Assembly: GCA_016212475.1 (NCBI GenBank)
Contig: JACRGC010000010.1
Coordinates: 1-56,081, forward strand
Source: Microcaldota archaeon
Lineage (GTDB): Archaea > Micrarchaeota > Micrarchaeia > Norongarragalinales > SBBD01
Reading direction: 5' to 3'
DNA length: 56,081 nucleotides
Shown: positions 43,426-52,216 of the stretch, in pieces
Layout: each line of letters opens with the position of its first letter
Position numbering within the stretch: position 1 is the stretch's first letter
Program-made: the position numbers and the translations under genes
Notes under the pieces: model-generated
Told to the model about the DNA's origin: nothing
The model's database searches: none
What the model saw: the letters and a program-made list of their open reading frames with translations, nothing else

Positions 43426-45612
43426 CTACTCAAGGAAATCCTTTGCAGTAGGCGCATTTTCCGGCTCGCCCTTGCGTTTTCGGATTTGCGTTTGGACTTT
43501 TAGCTGAAGATCCGGATTTAGCCGTTCATAGCCTGCGTATTCGTAGTACCATGCCGCTCTTCCTTGTGTTGCGCCTCTTATTTCATTTGCAAACCCAAAC
43601 ATTTCGGAAACCGGGACTTTGGCGGTAACGGTTACGATTTCTCCTTCCTGCTCGATGTTTTCGATTTGCCCCCTTCTTCCTTGGACTTTGGTTGTGATGT
43701 TTCCAAGGTAATCTGAAGGCGAATTGACAACTAGTTTTTGCTTGGGTTCTAATAGTGTGCACTTGGCAAGCAGCATGCCGGCATAAATTGGGCGCTTGAT
43801 TGCCGGGAATAATTGCGCTGGCCCCCTGTGGGCTGGGTCTACGTGAATGGATGCATCTGTTAGGACGACTTTTACTCCGATGCATTTTTCCTTTGCTAAG
43901 GGCCCATGATCCATTGCCTCTTCAAATGCGGAAATTATGGTTTCCTTGATGTCGGTTAAATACTGGACTCCCTTTGTCCAATCTATGAAGAAATTGCCGT
44001 TGTGGAGCTTCATTACGGATTTTGCCTCATCCCTTGGAAGGCCGGCTTTGATTAGTAGCTCAATTAGTTCTTTCCCTTTCTTGTGCTCATCTATTGTGCC
44101 ATCGTTTATTGCATCAATTACGGACTGCTCAACTGGCCTAACTTCAATCTTGAATTTGTTGTGCTTGTTTGGCGATTTTCCTTCAAGTTCTGGCGAATTG
44201 CCAAAAACGGATTCTTGATAAACAACAATTGGGGGAGAAGTTACAATGTCAACCCCTTGCTCGTTTTTCAATTTGTATTCGATGATTTCCAAATGAAGCT
44301 CGCCCATTCCAGAGATTAGGTGCTCGCCCGTGTCTTGGTTGATTTCAACTTTCATGGTCGGATCCATTTTTGCAAGCTTTTTCATGGCATCGACAAGCTT
44401 TACAAGATCCCTTGGGTTCTTGGCTTCAATGCTCTTAGTGACTACCGGCACAGAATGATGCTTGATTTGCTCAAATGGGGTTACCACATCTTCAGAAACG
44501 GTTTCTCCGGAGTAAACTTCTTTTAGCCCAACCAAAGCAATGATGTTTCCAGCGGGCACTTCATCAATTGTGACCCGGTCGGCGCCCATGTAAACGGCTA
44601 CTCCTTGGAGTTTTTCCTTTTTGAACTGGGCAGCTAGGTATAGATCCGAGCCTTTTTTGAGTGTGCCCGAGTAGAGCCTTCCAACTGCCACTTCACCTGC
44701 GTGAGGATCCATTTGGATTGCCGTAACCATGAAACAGGCTTTGCCGGCTGGGTCAACGTTTAGCATGCTTTGGCCAAGAGGGCTTTCTAAATCACCATGC
44801 CAAATTACCGGAACCCTGTATTTTTGTGAAATTAGCGGATTTGGAAGATGGTTGATGATCATATCCATCATAACTGAGCCTAGAGGAATCTTGCCTTGCA
44901 GATCCTTGTGGTTGCCATCAACGCATGCCTGATAAATATCCTTGAAGGTCATTCCGGATTTTTTCATCTGCTTTCCGGAAACCGCCCATTTGTTGAAAGC
45001 AGTCCCAAAAGCAACATTTCCCTTAAGAACATCGATTTGCCATGGCTCTTTGAATTCAGCTGGCCCAAAAGATGTGATAAGTTTGTTTACACCGTTGATT
45101 ATTTTGAGGAAACGCTGCTGCATCTGTGTTTGGTCCAATTTGAGCTCATTGATTAAGCGGTCAATCTTGTTGATGAACAGGACAGGCTTTACCTTTTCCT
45201 TAAGTGCCTGCCTTAGAACGGTTTCGGTTTGGGGCATGATTCCTTCAACGCAATCAATTACGATGATGCATCCGTCTACCGCCCTCATTGCCCTTGTAAC
45301 GTGCCCTCCAAAATCCACGTGGCCGGGGGTATCGATTAAGTTGATCAGGTAGGGCGAACCCTCGTAGGTATAGGGAATTGAAATGTTTGCAGCTTTGATT
45401 GTGATTCCTCTTTGCTGTTCTTGTTCGTCATAATCAAGCACACGCTGCTCTCCTGCAAGCTCTTGTGAAATTAGGCCGGCTAGTGCAACCAATGAGTCGG
45501 AAAGTGTTGTTTTGCCATGGTCAACGTGGGCAACTATCCCGATGTTGCGGATGTTTTGCCTATTTTGCATCAGTTTGCTTGCAGCTTCTGCGATGTTTTC
45601 TTTTCGTGCCAT
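43426..45612 (-). CDS. fusA: Elongation factor aEF-2
   Basis: A 728-residue translocase GTPase. G1 is IVAHVDHGKTT (about residues 26-36), switch region EQQRGITIKAANIS, G3 DTPGHVDFGGHV and G4 NKIDRL. Domain IV carries DASIHVDPAHRGPAQLFP at about 592-609, in which the second His is the diphthamide site. Length and domain order are normal. It reads toward the two tandem unknown genes and away from the 435-base structured gap at 45613-46047, which should contain its promoter. Confidence 0.97.
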   Translation of the reverse strand: MARKENIAEAASKLMQNRQNIRNIGIVAHVDHGKTTLSDSLVALAGLISQELAGEQRVLDYDEQEQQRGITIKAANISIPYTYEGSPYLINLIDTPGHVDFGGHVTRAMRAVDGCIIVIDCVEGIMPQTETVLRQALKEKVKPVLFINKIDRLINELKLDQTQMQQRFLKIINGVNKLITSFGPAEFKEPWQIDVLKGNVAFGTAFNKWAVSGKQMKKSGMTFKDIYQACVDGNHKDLQGKIPLGSVMMDMIINHLPNPLISQKYRVPVIWHGDLESPLGQSMLNVDPAGKACFMVTAIQMDPHAGEVAVGRLYSGTLKKGSDLYLAAQFKKEKLQGVAVYMGADRVTIDEVPAGNIIALVGLKEVYSGETVSEDVVTPFEQIKHHSVPVVTKSIEAKNPRDLVKLVDAMKKLAKMDPTMKVEINQDTGEHLISGMGELHLEIIEYKLKNEQGVDIVTSPPIVVYQESVFGNSPELEGKSPNKHNKFKIEVRPVEQSVIDAINDGTIDEHKKGKELIELLIKAGLPRDEAKSVMKLHNGNFFIDWTKGVQYLTDIKETIISAFEEAMDHGPLAKEKCIGVKVVLTDASIHVDPAHRGPAQLFPAIKRPIYAGMLLAKCTLLEPKQKLVVNSPSDYLGNITTKVQGRRGQIENIEQEGEIVTVTAKVPVSEMFGFANEIRGATQGRAAWYYEYAGYERLNPDLQLKVQTQIRKRKGEPENAPTAKDFLE

Positions 45613-46047
45613 AAGTGGAGATCACTAATTTAATCTGACCGATAAAATCAGAATATAAGGAGTATTTTTGAGGCGTTAAAACTTTAAAAAGGTTTATTTC
45701 GATGGCTGGGCGCTGATTTTAAGCGGAAGGGCTGATGATTGATTTGGAAGGATGCACTAACTCAAATTTTGAATCGAAAAGCCGTTCATGCTCTGCATTG
45801 CAATGGGGATGGAATGCCTCATTCCGTGAGGGCATGAATTTCCCCCCTCCGGAGGAAATTCCAGCCATGCCGCCATTCAAATAGGAATCAACGATAACAG
45901 CTAAGCTGATCTGTTTTCCTAGGTTGAACAAAGGCATAGCCGAAGAGATATTGCGCCGCATCTGCACCGATTTTGCGATTCTAAAAAAAATAAATGGTTG
46001 GGGACAAATTCAAATTATGGGTAAAATAAAAATGAAAAATGAAACGC
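45613..46047. other. 435-base gap with strong hairpins upstream of aEF-2
   Basis: No convincing gene was found. Two hairpins stand out: CCTCA/TGAGG with loop TTCCG (45817-45831), and a long stem GGCATG-AATTTCC / GGAAATT-CCAGC-CATGCC (45831-45871). A TTAAAACTTTAAAAAGG block at about 45676-45692 could be the aEF-2 promoter. The stretch might encode a structured RNA, but it did not match tRNA, and I could not identify RNase P or SRP RNA motifs. Confidence 0.4.
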
Positions 46048-46290
46048 TTACTTGAGGGCGTTCAGATCCTCATTTGTAATCCCCGTACCGGCCTGGTCGA
46101 TTTGCTGGCTTAGGTCGTTAAGTTCTTTAGCCTGCGCCGCGCTATCGGAAGTTGCCGCTTCAAGCGCAGCGTCAATTGTTGGGGCCGCCTTTGCCGCATT
46201 TGTTGGAGTTGCGGATGCCTTTTCAGGAGTGCTTCCGGTGCATCCAAAGAGCAAAATCCCAATTGCAATCAAAACAAAAATCGTTTTCAT
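46048..46290 (-). CDS. Small putative lipoprotein
   Basis: An 80-residue protein. MKTIFVLIAIGILLFGCTGS is a signal peptide with a lipobox-like FGC, so the Cys at about residue 17 is probably lipid-modified. The rest is Ala/Thr-rich and helical (AKELNDLSQQIDQAGTG) with no known domain. ATG 46290 follows AGGTGA; the frame opens with GTG at 46299. It directly follows the Cys-repeat secreted protein (12 bases), suggesting an operon and perhaps a shared surface complex. Confidence 0.65.
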   Translation of the reverse strand: MKTIFVLIAIGILLFGCTGSTPEKASATPTNAAKAAPTIDAALEAATSDSAAQAKELNDLSQQIDQAGTGITNEDLNALK

Positions 46291-46302
46291 ATTTTTCACC
46301 TA

Positions 46303-47928
46303 TTAAGCGCTTTCATTTGCAACCTGCGTTGGGGTTGGAGAAATCGTTTCAGTTGGAGATGCTGTAATTGAAGGGGTCGGAGTTGGCTGCGCAGTTGGAG
46401 TGGAAGATACGGTTGCCGTTGCAGTCGGAGTTGAGGATACTGCAGGAGTTGGCGTTGCAGAAGTTGATGGGATAGGAGTTGGGTCGTCTATTTCAATTGG
46501 CTTGTTTTCTTTTAGCAATTTCAAAATCCTGCCGATGTGCCTAAGCCAGGATTCGATGTTCGAAACCCTCCATCTTGTTTCCCTAAGGGTTGTTGAGGTT
46601 TTTGCCTTTTCAAGATGCTCTTCGAGCTTGGTAATTGCATTGTCAAGCTTTGCAGTGTCTTTTCCGGATTCCTTAAGCTTTGCATCCAGGGCTTTGAGCC
46701 TTGCAAGCTGCTCTTCGATTTTTGCAACGCGCTTTTTCAGAATATTGTCCATATACGCTTCGTATTTGGATTTCTTGAATTCTTCCCATTTTGCCAAAAC
46801 TTCCTTGACTATTGCCCTCTTTTCCTCGGGAGTGTTTGCATTGTCAAAAGCGGTTTGCTTGAGTTGAATGTAAGATTTGATTTCCGAAAGGTCCGCATCT
46901 GTCAAATAACCCTTCGATTCAAGCTTTTCAATTGCAGCAAGTATCAAGTCGAATTGGTGGTGGATGAAATCCTTTGTGCGCTCCCCAAGTTCTTGCACGC
47001 AGGTTTCATTGGTTCCATTCCTTGCCTCGCAGGATTTCAACCCGTGCAAGCCGTATTCGGTCCTTAAGCAGGCGTTTTTCAAATCTGTGTTTTCAATGTT
47101 TTTGCACCTGTTATCGCGCTCATCGCCCTCCTTGTCTGCCCTCACGCACATCCCAAGTTTGCCTTCCTTTCCTTTTTCGGAAAACTCTTCCCTGCACTCC
47201 TTTAGGCGGTTAAAGCAGGAGGATTTCTTGACCGGATCGTTGGTTGCCTGGCATGCATTGCATCTTGCCTGCAAATCCGGATTTGCGAAAACCGAGCAAT
47301 CGAGCTGGACTCCTTTTAGTTCTGATTGGAGTTTTTCAATGCATGTTTCCTTTTGGTCATCATTTGTGAATTTTCTTGCGCACGCAAAACCGATTCCCTT
47401 GACATCTACGGAATCCTCAATTGATTCCATAATTGTATTGAGGCAGTTTTTCTTATCTTCAGCATCAGTGAACGCTTCGCATTTCTTTTGTGCAACTGCT
47501 GCCGTAAGTGCTTCTTTTCCTGCCTTTTCCTTGCATTTTGCCCTTTCGGAATCATCCGTTTCCATCATGCATTTCCTAACTTCAAGCATCGGGAGGGATT
47601 CCCTAATTGACATCCTCATCCCTTCAAAGCATTTTTCCCTCTGGGCATCATCGCTTAATAATTTGCATTTTTGGAATGGCAAATCAGGGTTTTTTGCATC
47701 TGCGCCAAGCTTTCGAAGGCACGCTGCCTTATCTTCGGATGTTTCAAGTGACCTGCATCTTGCCAGCTCCTCAAGTGGGGAAATTGATGCTGCATTGGAA
47801 ACTGCGGTTGCAAACAGGGATGGCTCGGGCTTTTCGCGTTCGCCAGTTAAACCATCTTCTGCCAAAACTGAAATTGAGAGCATGCTGGCAATAAGCAAAA
47901 GAAGCATCGAAATTCTTAATATATTCAT
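46303..47928 (-). CDS. Secreted Cys-repeat protein with coiled coil and Pro/Thr stalk
   Basis: A 541-residue protein with an N-terminal signal peptide (LLLLIASMLSISVLA). Residues about 55-310 contain at least eight tandem units in which cysteines are spaced about 10-14 apart around DD/ED and basic residues (for example CKLLSDDAQREKC, CEAFTDAEDKKNC, CARKFTNDDQKETC). Residues about 310-470 are a long charged coiled coil (KRVAKIEEQLARLKALDAKLKES). The tail of about 60 residues is Pro/Thr/Ser-rich, a likely glycosylated stalk, with no membrane helix. No family recognised. It precedes the lipoprotein gene. Probably a cell-surface fibre or envelope stalk. Confidence 0.7.
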   Translation of the reverse strand: MNILRISMLLLLIASMLSISVLAEDGLTGEREKPEPSLFATAVSNAASISPLEELARCRSLETSEDKAACLRKLGADAKNPDLPFQKCKLLSDDAQREKCFEGMRMSIRESLPMLEVRKCMMETDDSERAKCKEKAGKEALTAAVAQKKCEAFTDAEDKKNCLNTIMESIEDSVDVKGIGFACARKFTNDDQKETCIEKLQSELKGVQLDCSVFANPDLQARCNACQATNDPVKKSSCFNRLKECREEFSEKGKEGKLGMCVRADKEGDERDNRCKNIENTDLKNACLRTEYGLHGLKSCEARNGTNETCVQELGERTKDFIHHQFDLILAAIEKLESKGYLTDADLSEIKSYIQLKQTAFDNANTPEEKRAIVKEVLAKWEEFKKSKYEAYMDNILKKRVAKIEEQLARLKALDAKLKESGKDTAKLDNAITKLEEHLEKAKTSTTLRETRWRVSNIESWLRHIGRILKLLKENKPIEIDDPTPIPSTSATPTPAVSSTPTATATVSSTPTAQPTPTPSITASPTETISPTPTQVANESA

Positions 47929-48075
47929 AAAAACACCTTTTATTGCAAAATTTGTATATTGAGAAGTATTCTATCAAGGTATTTAAAGATTGGGGTTTTA
48001 GAAGCAAAAATAAAAATAGCGTGGGAGGGTTGTTTTTGGATCCAAGGTTTGCAACTCGAATTAGCCATCAAAATT

Positions 48076-48963
48076 TCAGACCAATATTTTTGCGCCGTTT
48101 TCCTCGACTATTAGTGTGGTTTCAGCCTGCGAGACAAATGCATCCTTTTTGGCTTCTTTTAGTACGGGATAGGATTCGAGTGCGCCTTGCTTTTCCAAAT
48201 CCCTAAGCGAGAGGAAGAGCATGCTTTGGTTTTTTATCCATCTTGCTGCAAAGGGCATCGTCATGTAATCTTCTGCAATGGTTGCTAGAAGTTCGCGGCT
48301 TTTTGGGAGCCTAACATTCATATTCGATTGGGGGTTTAGCGACCAGATTTGGCAATAATCGCCATCATTAACCCTGCCTGCTCCTGTCGATGCGAATGGC
48401 TCGATTGCAAACACTTCGCCTTCTTTTAATATGTGGCCGCCTCGCTCGACATTTGGGATTTCTATTCCTGCGTGCAAATTGTATTCCTCAAGCGAATGGC
48501 CGCAAAGGTTTTCAACCGGCAAATAGCCGTATTGCTTAATTGTAGTTTCTATTTCTTTTCCAATTGCCTTTGTGCTAACTCCTGCTTTTACAACGCTTAG
48601 GGCGTTTTGAAGCGCCATTTCAGCAGCTTCAATTAGTTTTGCGTGCTCGCTATTTGGGCTGTAGCTGAATGCGGTATCAATGCAAAAGCCTTCTATCATT
48701 GCGCCGAAATCAACCTTTACAAGATCGGTTGGCTTGACTTGCCTTGCATCATTAAGTTCTGGAGAATCATGGGCGGCATTGCCATTAACGGAAATGTTTA
48801 CCGGAAATGCCGGCTTTGCGCCTAGTTTTTTGGTTTCCTCCTCAATTGATTGCGCAATTTTCAAATAGCTGGTTTCCTTCCTCACAAGTTCCCTGCCGTA
48901 TTTCATTATCTTTTTTGCAATTTCGGATGCCTTCAAATAATGCTCCAAGCCATCTATTTCCAT
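48076..48963 (-). CDS. map: Methionine aminopeptidase, type 2
   Basis: A 295-residue metalloprotease that removes the initiator Met. The metal ligands sit in VKVDFGAMIEGFCIDTAFSYS (first Asp), CIDTAF (second Asp), LCGHSLEEYNLH (His), FAIEPFAS (Glu) and TTLIVEENG (second Glu). Archaeal/type 2 features include the inserted helical segment at about residues 190-240. Start at 48963 gives a normal N-terminus. It stands alone between the Cys-repeat gene and the signal peptidase gene. Confidence 0.94.
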   Translation of the reverse strand: MEIDGLEHYLKASEIAKKIMKYGRELVRKETSYLKIAQSIEEETKKLGAKPAFPVNISVNGNAAHDSPELNDARQVKPTDLVKVDFGAMIEGFCIDTAFSYSPNSEHAKLIEAAEMALQNALSVVKAGVSTKAIGKEIETTIKQYGYLPVENLCGHSLEEYNLHAGIEIPNVERGGHILKEGEVFAIEPFASTGAGRVNDGDYCQIWSLNPQSNMNVRLPKSRELLATIAEDYMTMPFAARWIKNQSMLFLSLRDLEKQGALESYPVLKEAKKDAFVSQAETTLIVEENGAKILV

Positions 48964-49212
48964 AAAAAACGCATTAAAATGGCGAGGAATGTTTTTTAAT
49001 AGAACCTAAATGGAATTCTCCATGCAATTTGGGCATTAACAGAATAATATTGAAATTGGCATCAATTGCAAATCAAATTCACAAATAAGGAAGGCTTTTA
49101 AGGTTTCAAAGAGTACGAAAAGAAATAATTGCGTTATTTTGAAATTTGAAAAGAACAAGCAAAATTATTTTGAGAACGGCAATATAAATCAACCAATCAG
49201 CTGAAAAACAGT

Positions 49213-50025
49213 ATGGCAGAAAAAAAAATTGCAAAAAAGGATTTTGTCACAATCATGGGAATGAAAGTCAAGCACGATTACTTGCTGGGGTTTGGGCTAT
49301 TGCTAACTACGGCGGCCTACATCGCATCCCACATGATAATTTTTGGGATTTTATCCCTAATCATCCTGGTTGTGCTTTTCCTTAAGGATATTTTGCCATC
49401 TTCCAACGATTCAAAGGGAATAAAGGATTCGGTTTCTGATCTTGTAGTTGCACTCGTTGTTGCCCTTAGCGCTTGGTTTTTGCTTGGTTTTCTTTTGAAT
49501 ACGTCTACACCAATCAATGTTGTAACCTCTTGCTCAATGCTTCCAATTCTTGACCGGGGGGATTTGATTATTTTGCAGGGATCGCAAATCAGGACAAGGA
49601 CAATTGAGATCAATCATTCAATTTCTCCTCAGGATTTTGTTTCGGAGCCGTGCAAACTCCGTGAAATAGCCACGGGAAATGAAAGGCAGGAAACTTGCAT
49701 TGTTGGGCTAAAAGTGGATGGGAATGTGCAGCTGTTTGACAAGTTCGGGGATATTGTCGTGTACGAGCCAAAGAACTCCCTCAAAAGCATCGGACCGGTT
49801 GTGCATAGGGCGGTCCTTAGGATCAAATACAAGGGGCTCGACAATTATGTAATTAAGGGGGATAACAACCCATCGCCGGATCTGTTTGGGATTTCGGAAA
49901 GTTTTGCTTCGGAAGATGACATTTTGGGAAAAGTGATTTTCAGGGCGCCATACCTTGGGTATTTGAAATTGTTTTTATCAATGCAGTTTGAAGAGCCGAA
50001 TAACTGCAAATACCTATTCAAATAA
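49213..50025 (+). CDS. Archaeal signal peptidase I
   Basis: A 270-residue S26B-type signal peptidase. Two to three N-terminal membrane segments (about residues 20-60 and 75-95) are followed by TSCSMLPILDRGDLIIL, with the nucleophile Ser near residue 104. The HRAVLRIKYKG segment (about 197) has the His that replaces the bacterial Lys general base, and IKGDNNPSPD is the conserved Asp box. It cleaves Sec signal peptides, including probably those of the surface proteins in this window. The long N-terminal membrane part exceeds that of many archaeal enzymes. It is followed by rpe. Confidence 0.87.
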   Translation: MAEKKIAKKDFVTIMGMKVKHDYLLGFGLLLTTAAYIASHMIIFGILSLIILVVLFLKDILPSSNDSKGIKDSVSDLVVALVVALSAWFLLGFLLNTSTPINVVTSCSMLPILDRGDLIILQGSQIRTRTIEINHSISPQDFVSEPCKLREIATGNERQETCIVGLKVDGNVQLFDKFGDIVVYEPKNSLKSIGPVVHRAVLRIKYKGLDNYVIKGDNNPSPDLFGISESFASEDDILGKVIFRAPYLGYLKLFLSMQFEEPNNCKYLFK

Positions 50026-50152
50026 GCTAAGAGCCGAATAATTGGCAAATAGTCATCCAAATAAATACCACGTTCCAATAAATTAACGTTGAATTCAAAA
50101 AGATTGGCATCATCAATTAAATGATACGCAGTCAAATTTGCAGGTTTTTATT

Positions 50153-50824
50153 ATGCAAAAAAATCTTGTTTTCCCATCCATTCTTTCAGCTGATTTTGCA
50201 AACTTTGAGAAGGATTTGGAGCTTGCAAAAAATGCAGGCGCAGATGGCGTGCAAATTGATGCCATGGACGCACATTTCGTCCCGAATTTGACTTTTGGCT
50301 GGAGCTTAGTTGAAGCGCTCCGCAAGAAAACGGATTTGTTTTTGGATGCGCATTTGATGATCGATAACCCGCTTATTTGGTCGAAGAAATTCGCATCTGC
50401 AGGAGCCGATAATGTGATTTTCCACATTGAGGCTTGCACTAATGCAAAGGAAGCAGTTCAAACAATTAGAAGCATAAAAGCCGCCGGAGCAAAAGCTAGC
50501 ATTGCAATCAAGCCAAAAACACCGGTTTCAAAAATTGCAAATCTTCTTGAGGAGGATCTTTTTGCGGTTTTGGTAATGACGGTTGAGCCCGGCTTTGGCG
50601 GGCAGGCGTTCATGGAGAATATGATGCCAAAAGTTTCGGAAGTTCGAAAATTGATCAATGAAAAGAAATTGAAAACGCACGTCGAAGTTGACGGTGGAAT
50701 CGACATTAAAACGGCGCAGATTGCAAAAAAAGCAGGAGCGAATATTTTGGTTGCCGGAAGCTCCCTTTATAAATTTAGAAATCCGCTTGAGATGGGTAAA
50801 GCGATCAGATTAATGAGAAAATGA
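50153..50824 (+). CDS. rpe: Ribulose-phosphate 3-epimerase
   Basis: A 223-residue TIM-barrel enzyme interconverting ribulose 5-phosphate and xylulose 5-phosphate. PSILSADFANFEKDLELAK, the metal-binding region QIDAMDAHFVPNLTFG (conserved D-x-H) and HLMIDNP, AVLVMTVEPGFGGQAF and EVDGGID are all present. The D-x-D pattern is slightly altered (IDAMDAH). ATG 50153 is preferred to TTG 50138. It is followed by pyrF, both pentose/pyrimidine-related. Confidence 0.93.
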   Translation: MQKNLVFPSILSADFANFEKDLELAKNAGADGVQIDAMDAHFVPNLTFGWSLVEALRKKTDLFLDAHLMIDNPLIWSKKFASAGADNVIFHIEACTNAKEAVQTIRSIKAAGAKASIAIKPKTPVSKIANLLEEDLFAVLVMTVEPGFGGQAFMENMMPKVSEVRKLINEKKLKTHVEVDGGIDIKTAQIAKKAGANILVAGSSLYKFRNPLEMGKAIRLMRK

Positions 50825-50883
50825 ATTTTGCTGAGAATGATAAATTGAATTTTTGATTAGAATTTGAGGAATTGGTGTTTCAA

Positions 50884-51672
50884 ATGAGTTTCCATTTAAA
50901 GCTTGAAGACGCAAGGAAGGCAAAAAAATCCAATCTTTGCATAGGGATTGATCCGGTTAGCATATTCTTCAAGGAAACCGACAGCATCCCAAGGAAATAT
51001 TTTGAAAAAGGCTCCGAATCGGATGGGATGAAAAAATTCTGCCTGGATATTATTGAGAGCACAAGCGAATATGCATGCGCCTACAAAATCAACTCGCAAT
51101 TCGTTTTGCCTTTTTCGCTAAAGGACCTCTCGGAAATCACCTCTAAAATCCAATCGAAGGGCTGCGTTTCTATTTTTGATTTGAAATTATCAGATATTGG
51201 AACCAGCAATGAATCCGCAATTTATTGGATCAAAAAAGCAGGTTTTGATGCATTTACTTTTTCTCCGTTTGCAGGCAATTTGGAAGAAACCATAAGGCTT
51301 GCGCGCGATTCCAAGTTAGGAGTCATCACACTGGCACTTATGAGCAACCCATCTGCAAAGGTTTTCATGCGTGATTCGCAAATAAATGGGAAACGCGGGT
51401 ATGAGTGGATTTGCGAGGAAGTCAAAAAGCACGCCGGAGATGGAGTAGTTGTTGGAGCAACCAATAACCAAAGGGAAATGCTTGAAATTAGGGAAATCGT
51501 CGGGAATGAAACGGTTATTTTGATCCCGGGGATTGGAAAGCAGGGAGGAGATTTGGAAACCGTAAAAGCCGCCGGCGAGAGCATTTTGGTAAATGTAGGA
51601 AGGGACATCATTTACTCTGATGATCCGGAAGAAAAAGCCAAGGAGTATTTCAAGATGCTAAGGAGGATTTAG
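50884..51672 (+). CDS. pyrF: Orotidine 5'-phosphate decarboxylase
   Basis: A 262-residue decarboxylase of the type 2 class that converts OMP to UMP. FDLKLSDIGTS (catalytic Lys and Asp around residues 99-109) is a variant of the D-x-K-x-x-D motif, preceded by YACAYKINSQFVLPF and followed by ALMSNPSAKVF and VVVGATNNQREML, then ILIPGIGKQGGDLE, which is the phosphate-binding end. ATG 50884 is preferred over 50872. The gene follows rpe by about 60 bases. No other pyrimidine genes are in the window. Confidence 0.92.
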   Translation: MSFHLKLEDARKAKKSNLCIGIDPVSIFFKETDSIPRKYFEKGSESDGMKKFCLDIIESTSEYACAYKINSQFVLPFSLKDLSEITSKIQSKGCVSIFDLKLSDIGTSNESAIYWIKKAGFDAFTFSPFAGNLEETIRLARDSKLGVITLALMSNPSAKVFMRDSQINGKRGYEWICEEVKKHAGDGVVVGATNNQREMLEIREIVGNETVILIPGIGKQGGDLETVKAAGESILVNVGRDIIYSDDPEEKAKEYFKMLRRI

Positions 51673-51734
51673 GCTCCCGGCCAAGGCGTTGTTTTTCTCC
51701 AAACTAATTTAAACTGCTAATCCGTTTCCTTTCC

Positions 51735-52127
51735 ATGGGCAAATCCGAGATCTCCAAGGTGGATTCGAAGGGAAGGCTTCAGATACCGTCATCCTTCAGG
51801 CAAACACTTAGGATAAAGAAGGATTCGGAGGTTCTGGTCAACCTTGATGAAGCAAATCAGCGCCTTATTCTTACCAACGCCACCGAAAAATCCCTGCTCA
51901 TGATAATAATTACCATGTCCGACGCGCCCGGCTCCCTTGCAAGGATGGCCAAAGTGATGGCCGAGAACGGAGTTGATCTGGTTTCAACCGAATCTCGCTC
52001 AATTTCAAGAGGAAAGGAAGCCGAATGGCAGGTAATCTGCGAACCTTCTTCCATTAAGGATAAAGAGGAGCTGAAAAAGAAACTGTTGAAGGAAGGAGCA
52101 GTGAAAGTAACTTTCAAGCCAATCTGA
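51735..52127 (+). CDS. AbrB-ACT regulator
   Basis: A 130-residue protein with a SpoVT/AbrB swapped-hairpin DNA-binding domain (residues about 4-48, ISKVDSKGRLQIPSSFRQTL) joined to an ACT domain (about 58-130, IIITMSDAPGSLARMAKVMAENGVDL), which normally binds small ligands such as amino acids. The combination suggests a transcription factor that responds to a metabolite. A perfect 8-bp hairpin (52132-52151) follows the stop and overlaps the TATA region of the next gene, so it may autoregulate or regulate the neighbour. Confidence 0.8.
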   Translation: MGKSEISKVDSKGRLQIPSSFRQTLRIKKDSEVLVNLDEANQRLILTNATEKSLLMIIITMSDAPGSLARMAKVMAENGVDLVSTESRSISRGKEAEWQVICEPSSIKDKEELKKKLLKEGAVKVTFKPI

Positions 52128-52131
52128 TTGA

Positions 52132-52151
52132 TTTCCCACTTTTGTGGGAAA
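52132..52151. promoter_or_regulatory. Perfect inverted repeat between AbrB-ACT gene and next gene
   Basis: TTTCCCAC (52132-52139) and GTGGGAAA (52144-52151) flank TTTT. It adjoins AGATTTAAATAC, a likely TATA element for the gene at 52217. It could be an operator for the AbrB protein or a terminator for its gene. A U-tract is lacking, which favours an operator. Confidence 0.5.
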
Positions 52152-52216
52152 GATTTAAATACTCGCTAGTGCATACTTTTGTTTCAAACATTTTGAGGTG
52201 ATTTCTATGGAGTACA

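Noticed and set aside
45719-45967. Minus-strand frame of 82 codons in the gap upstream of aEF-2
   Set aside because: It overlaps the strong hairpins, has no ribosome site and no recognisable domain; RNA structure explains the region better.
46964-47962. Plus-strand open frame of 332 codons opposite the Cys-repeat gene
   Set aside because: Antisense to a strong coding gene; its Ser/Phe-rich composition is typical of a shadow frame.
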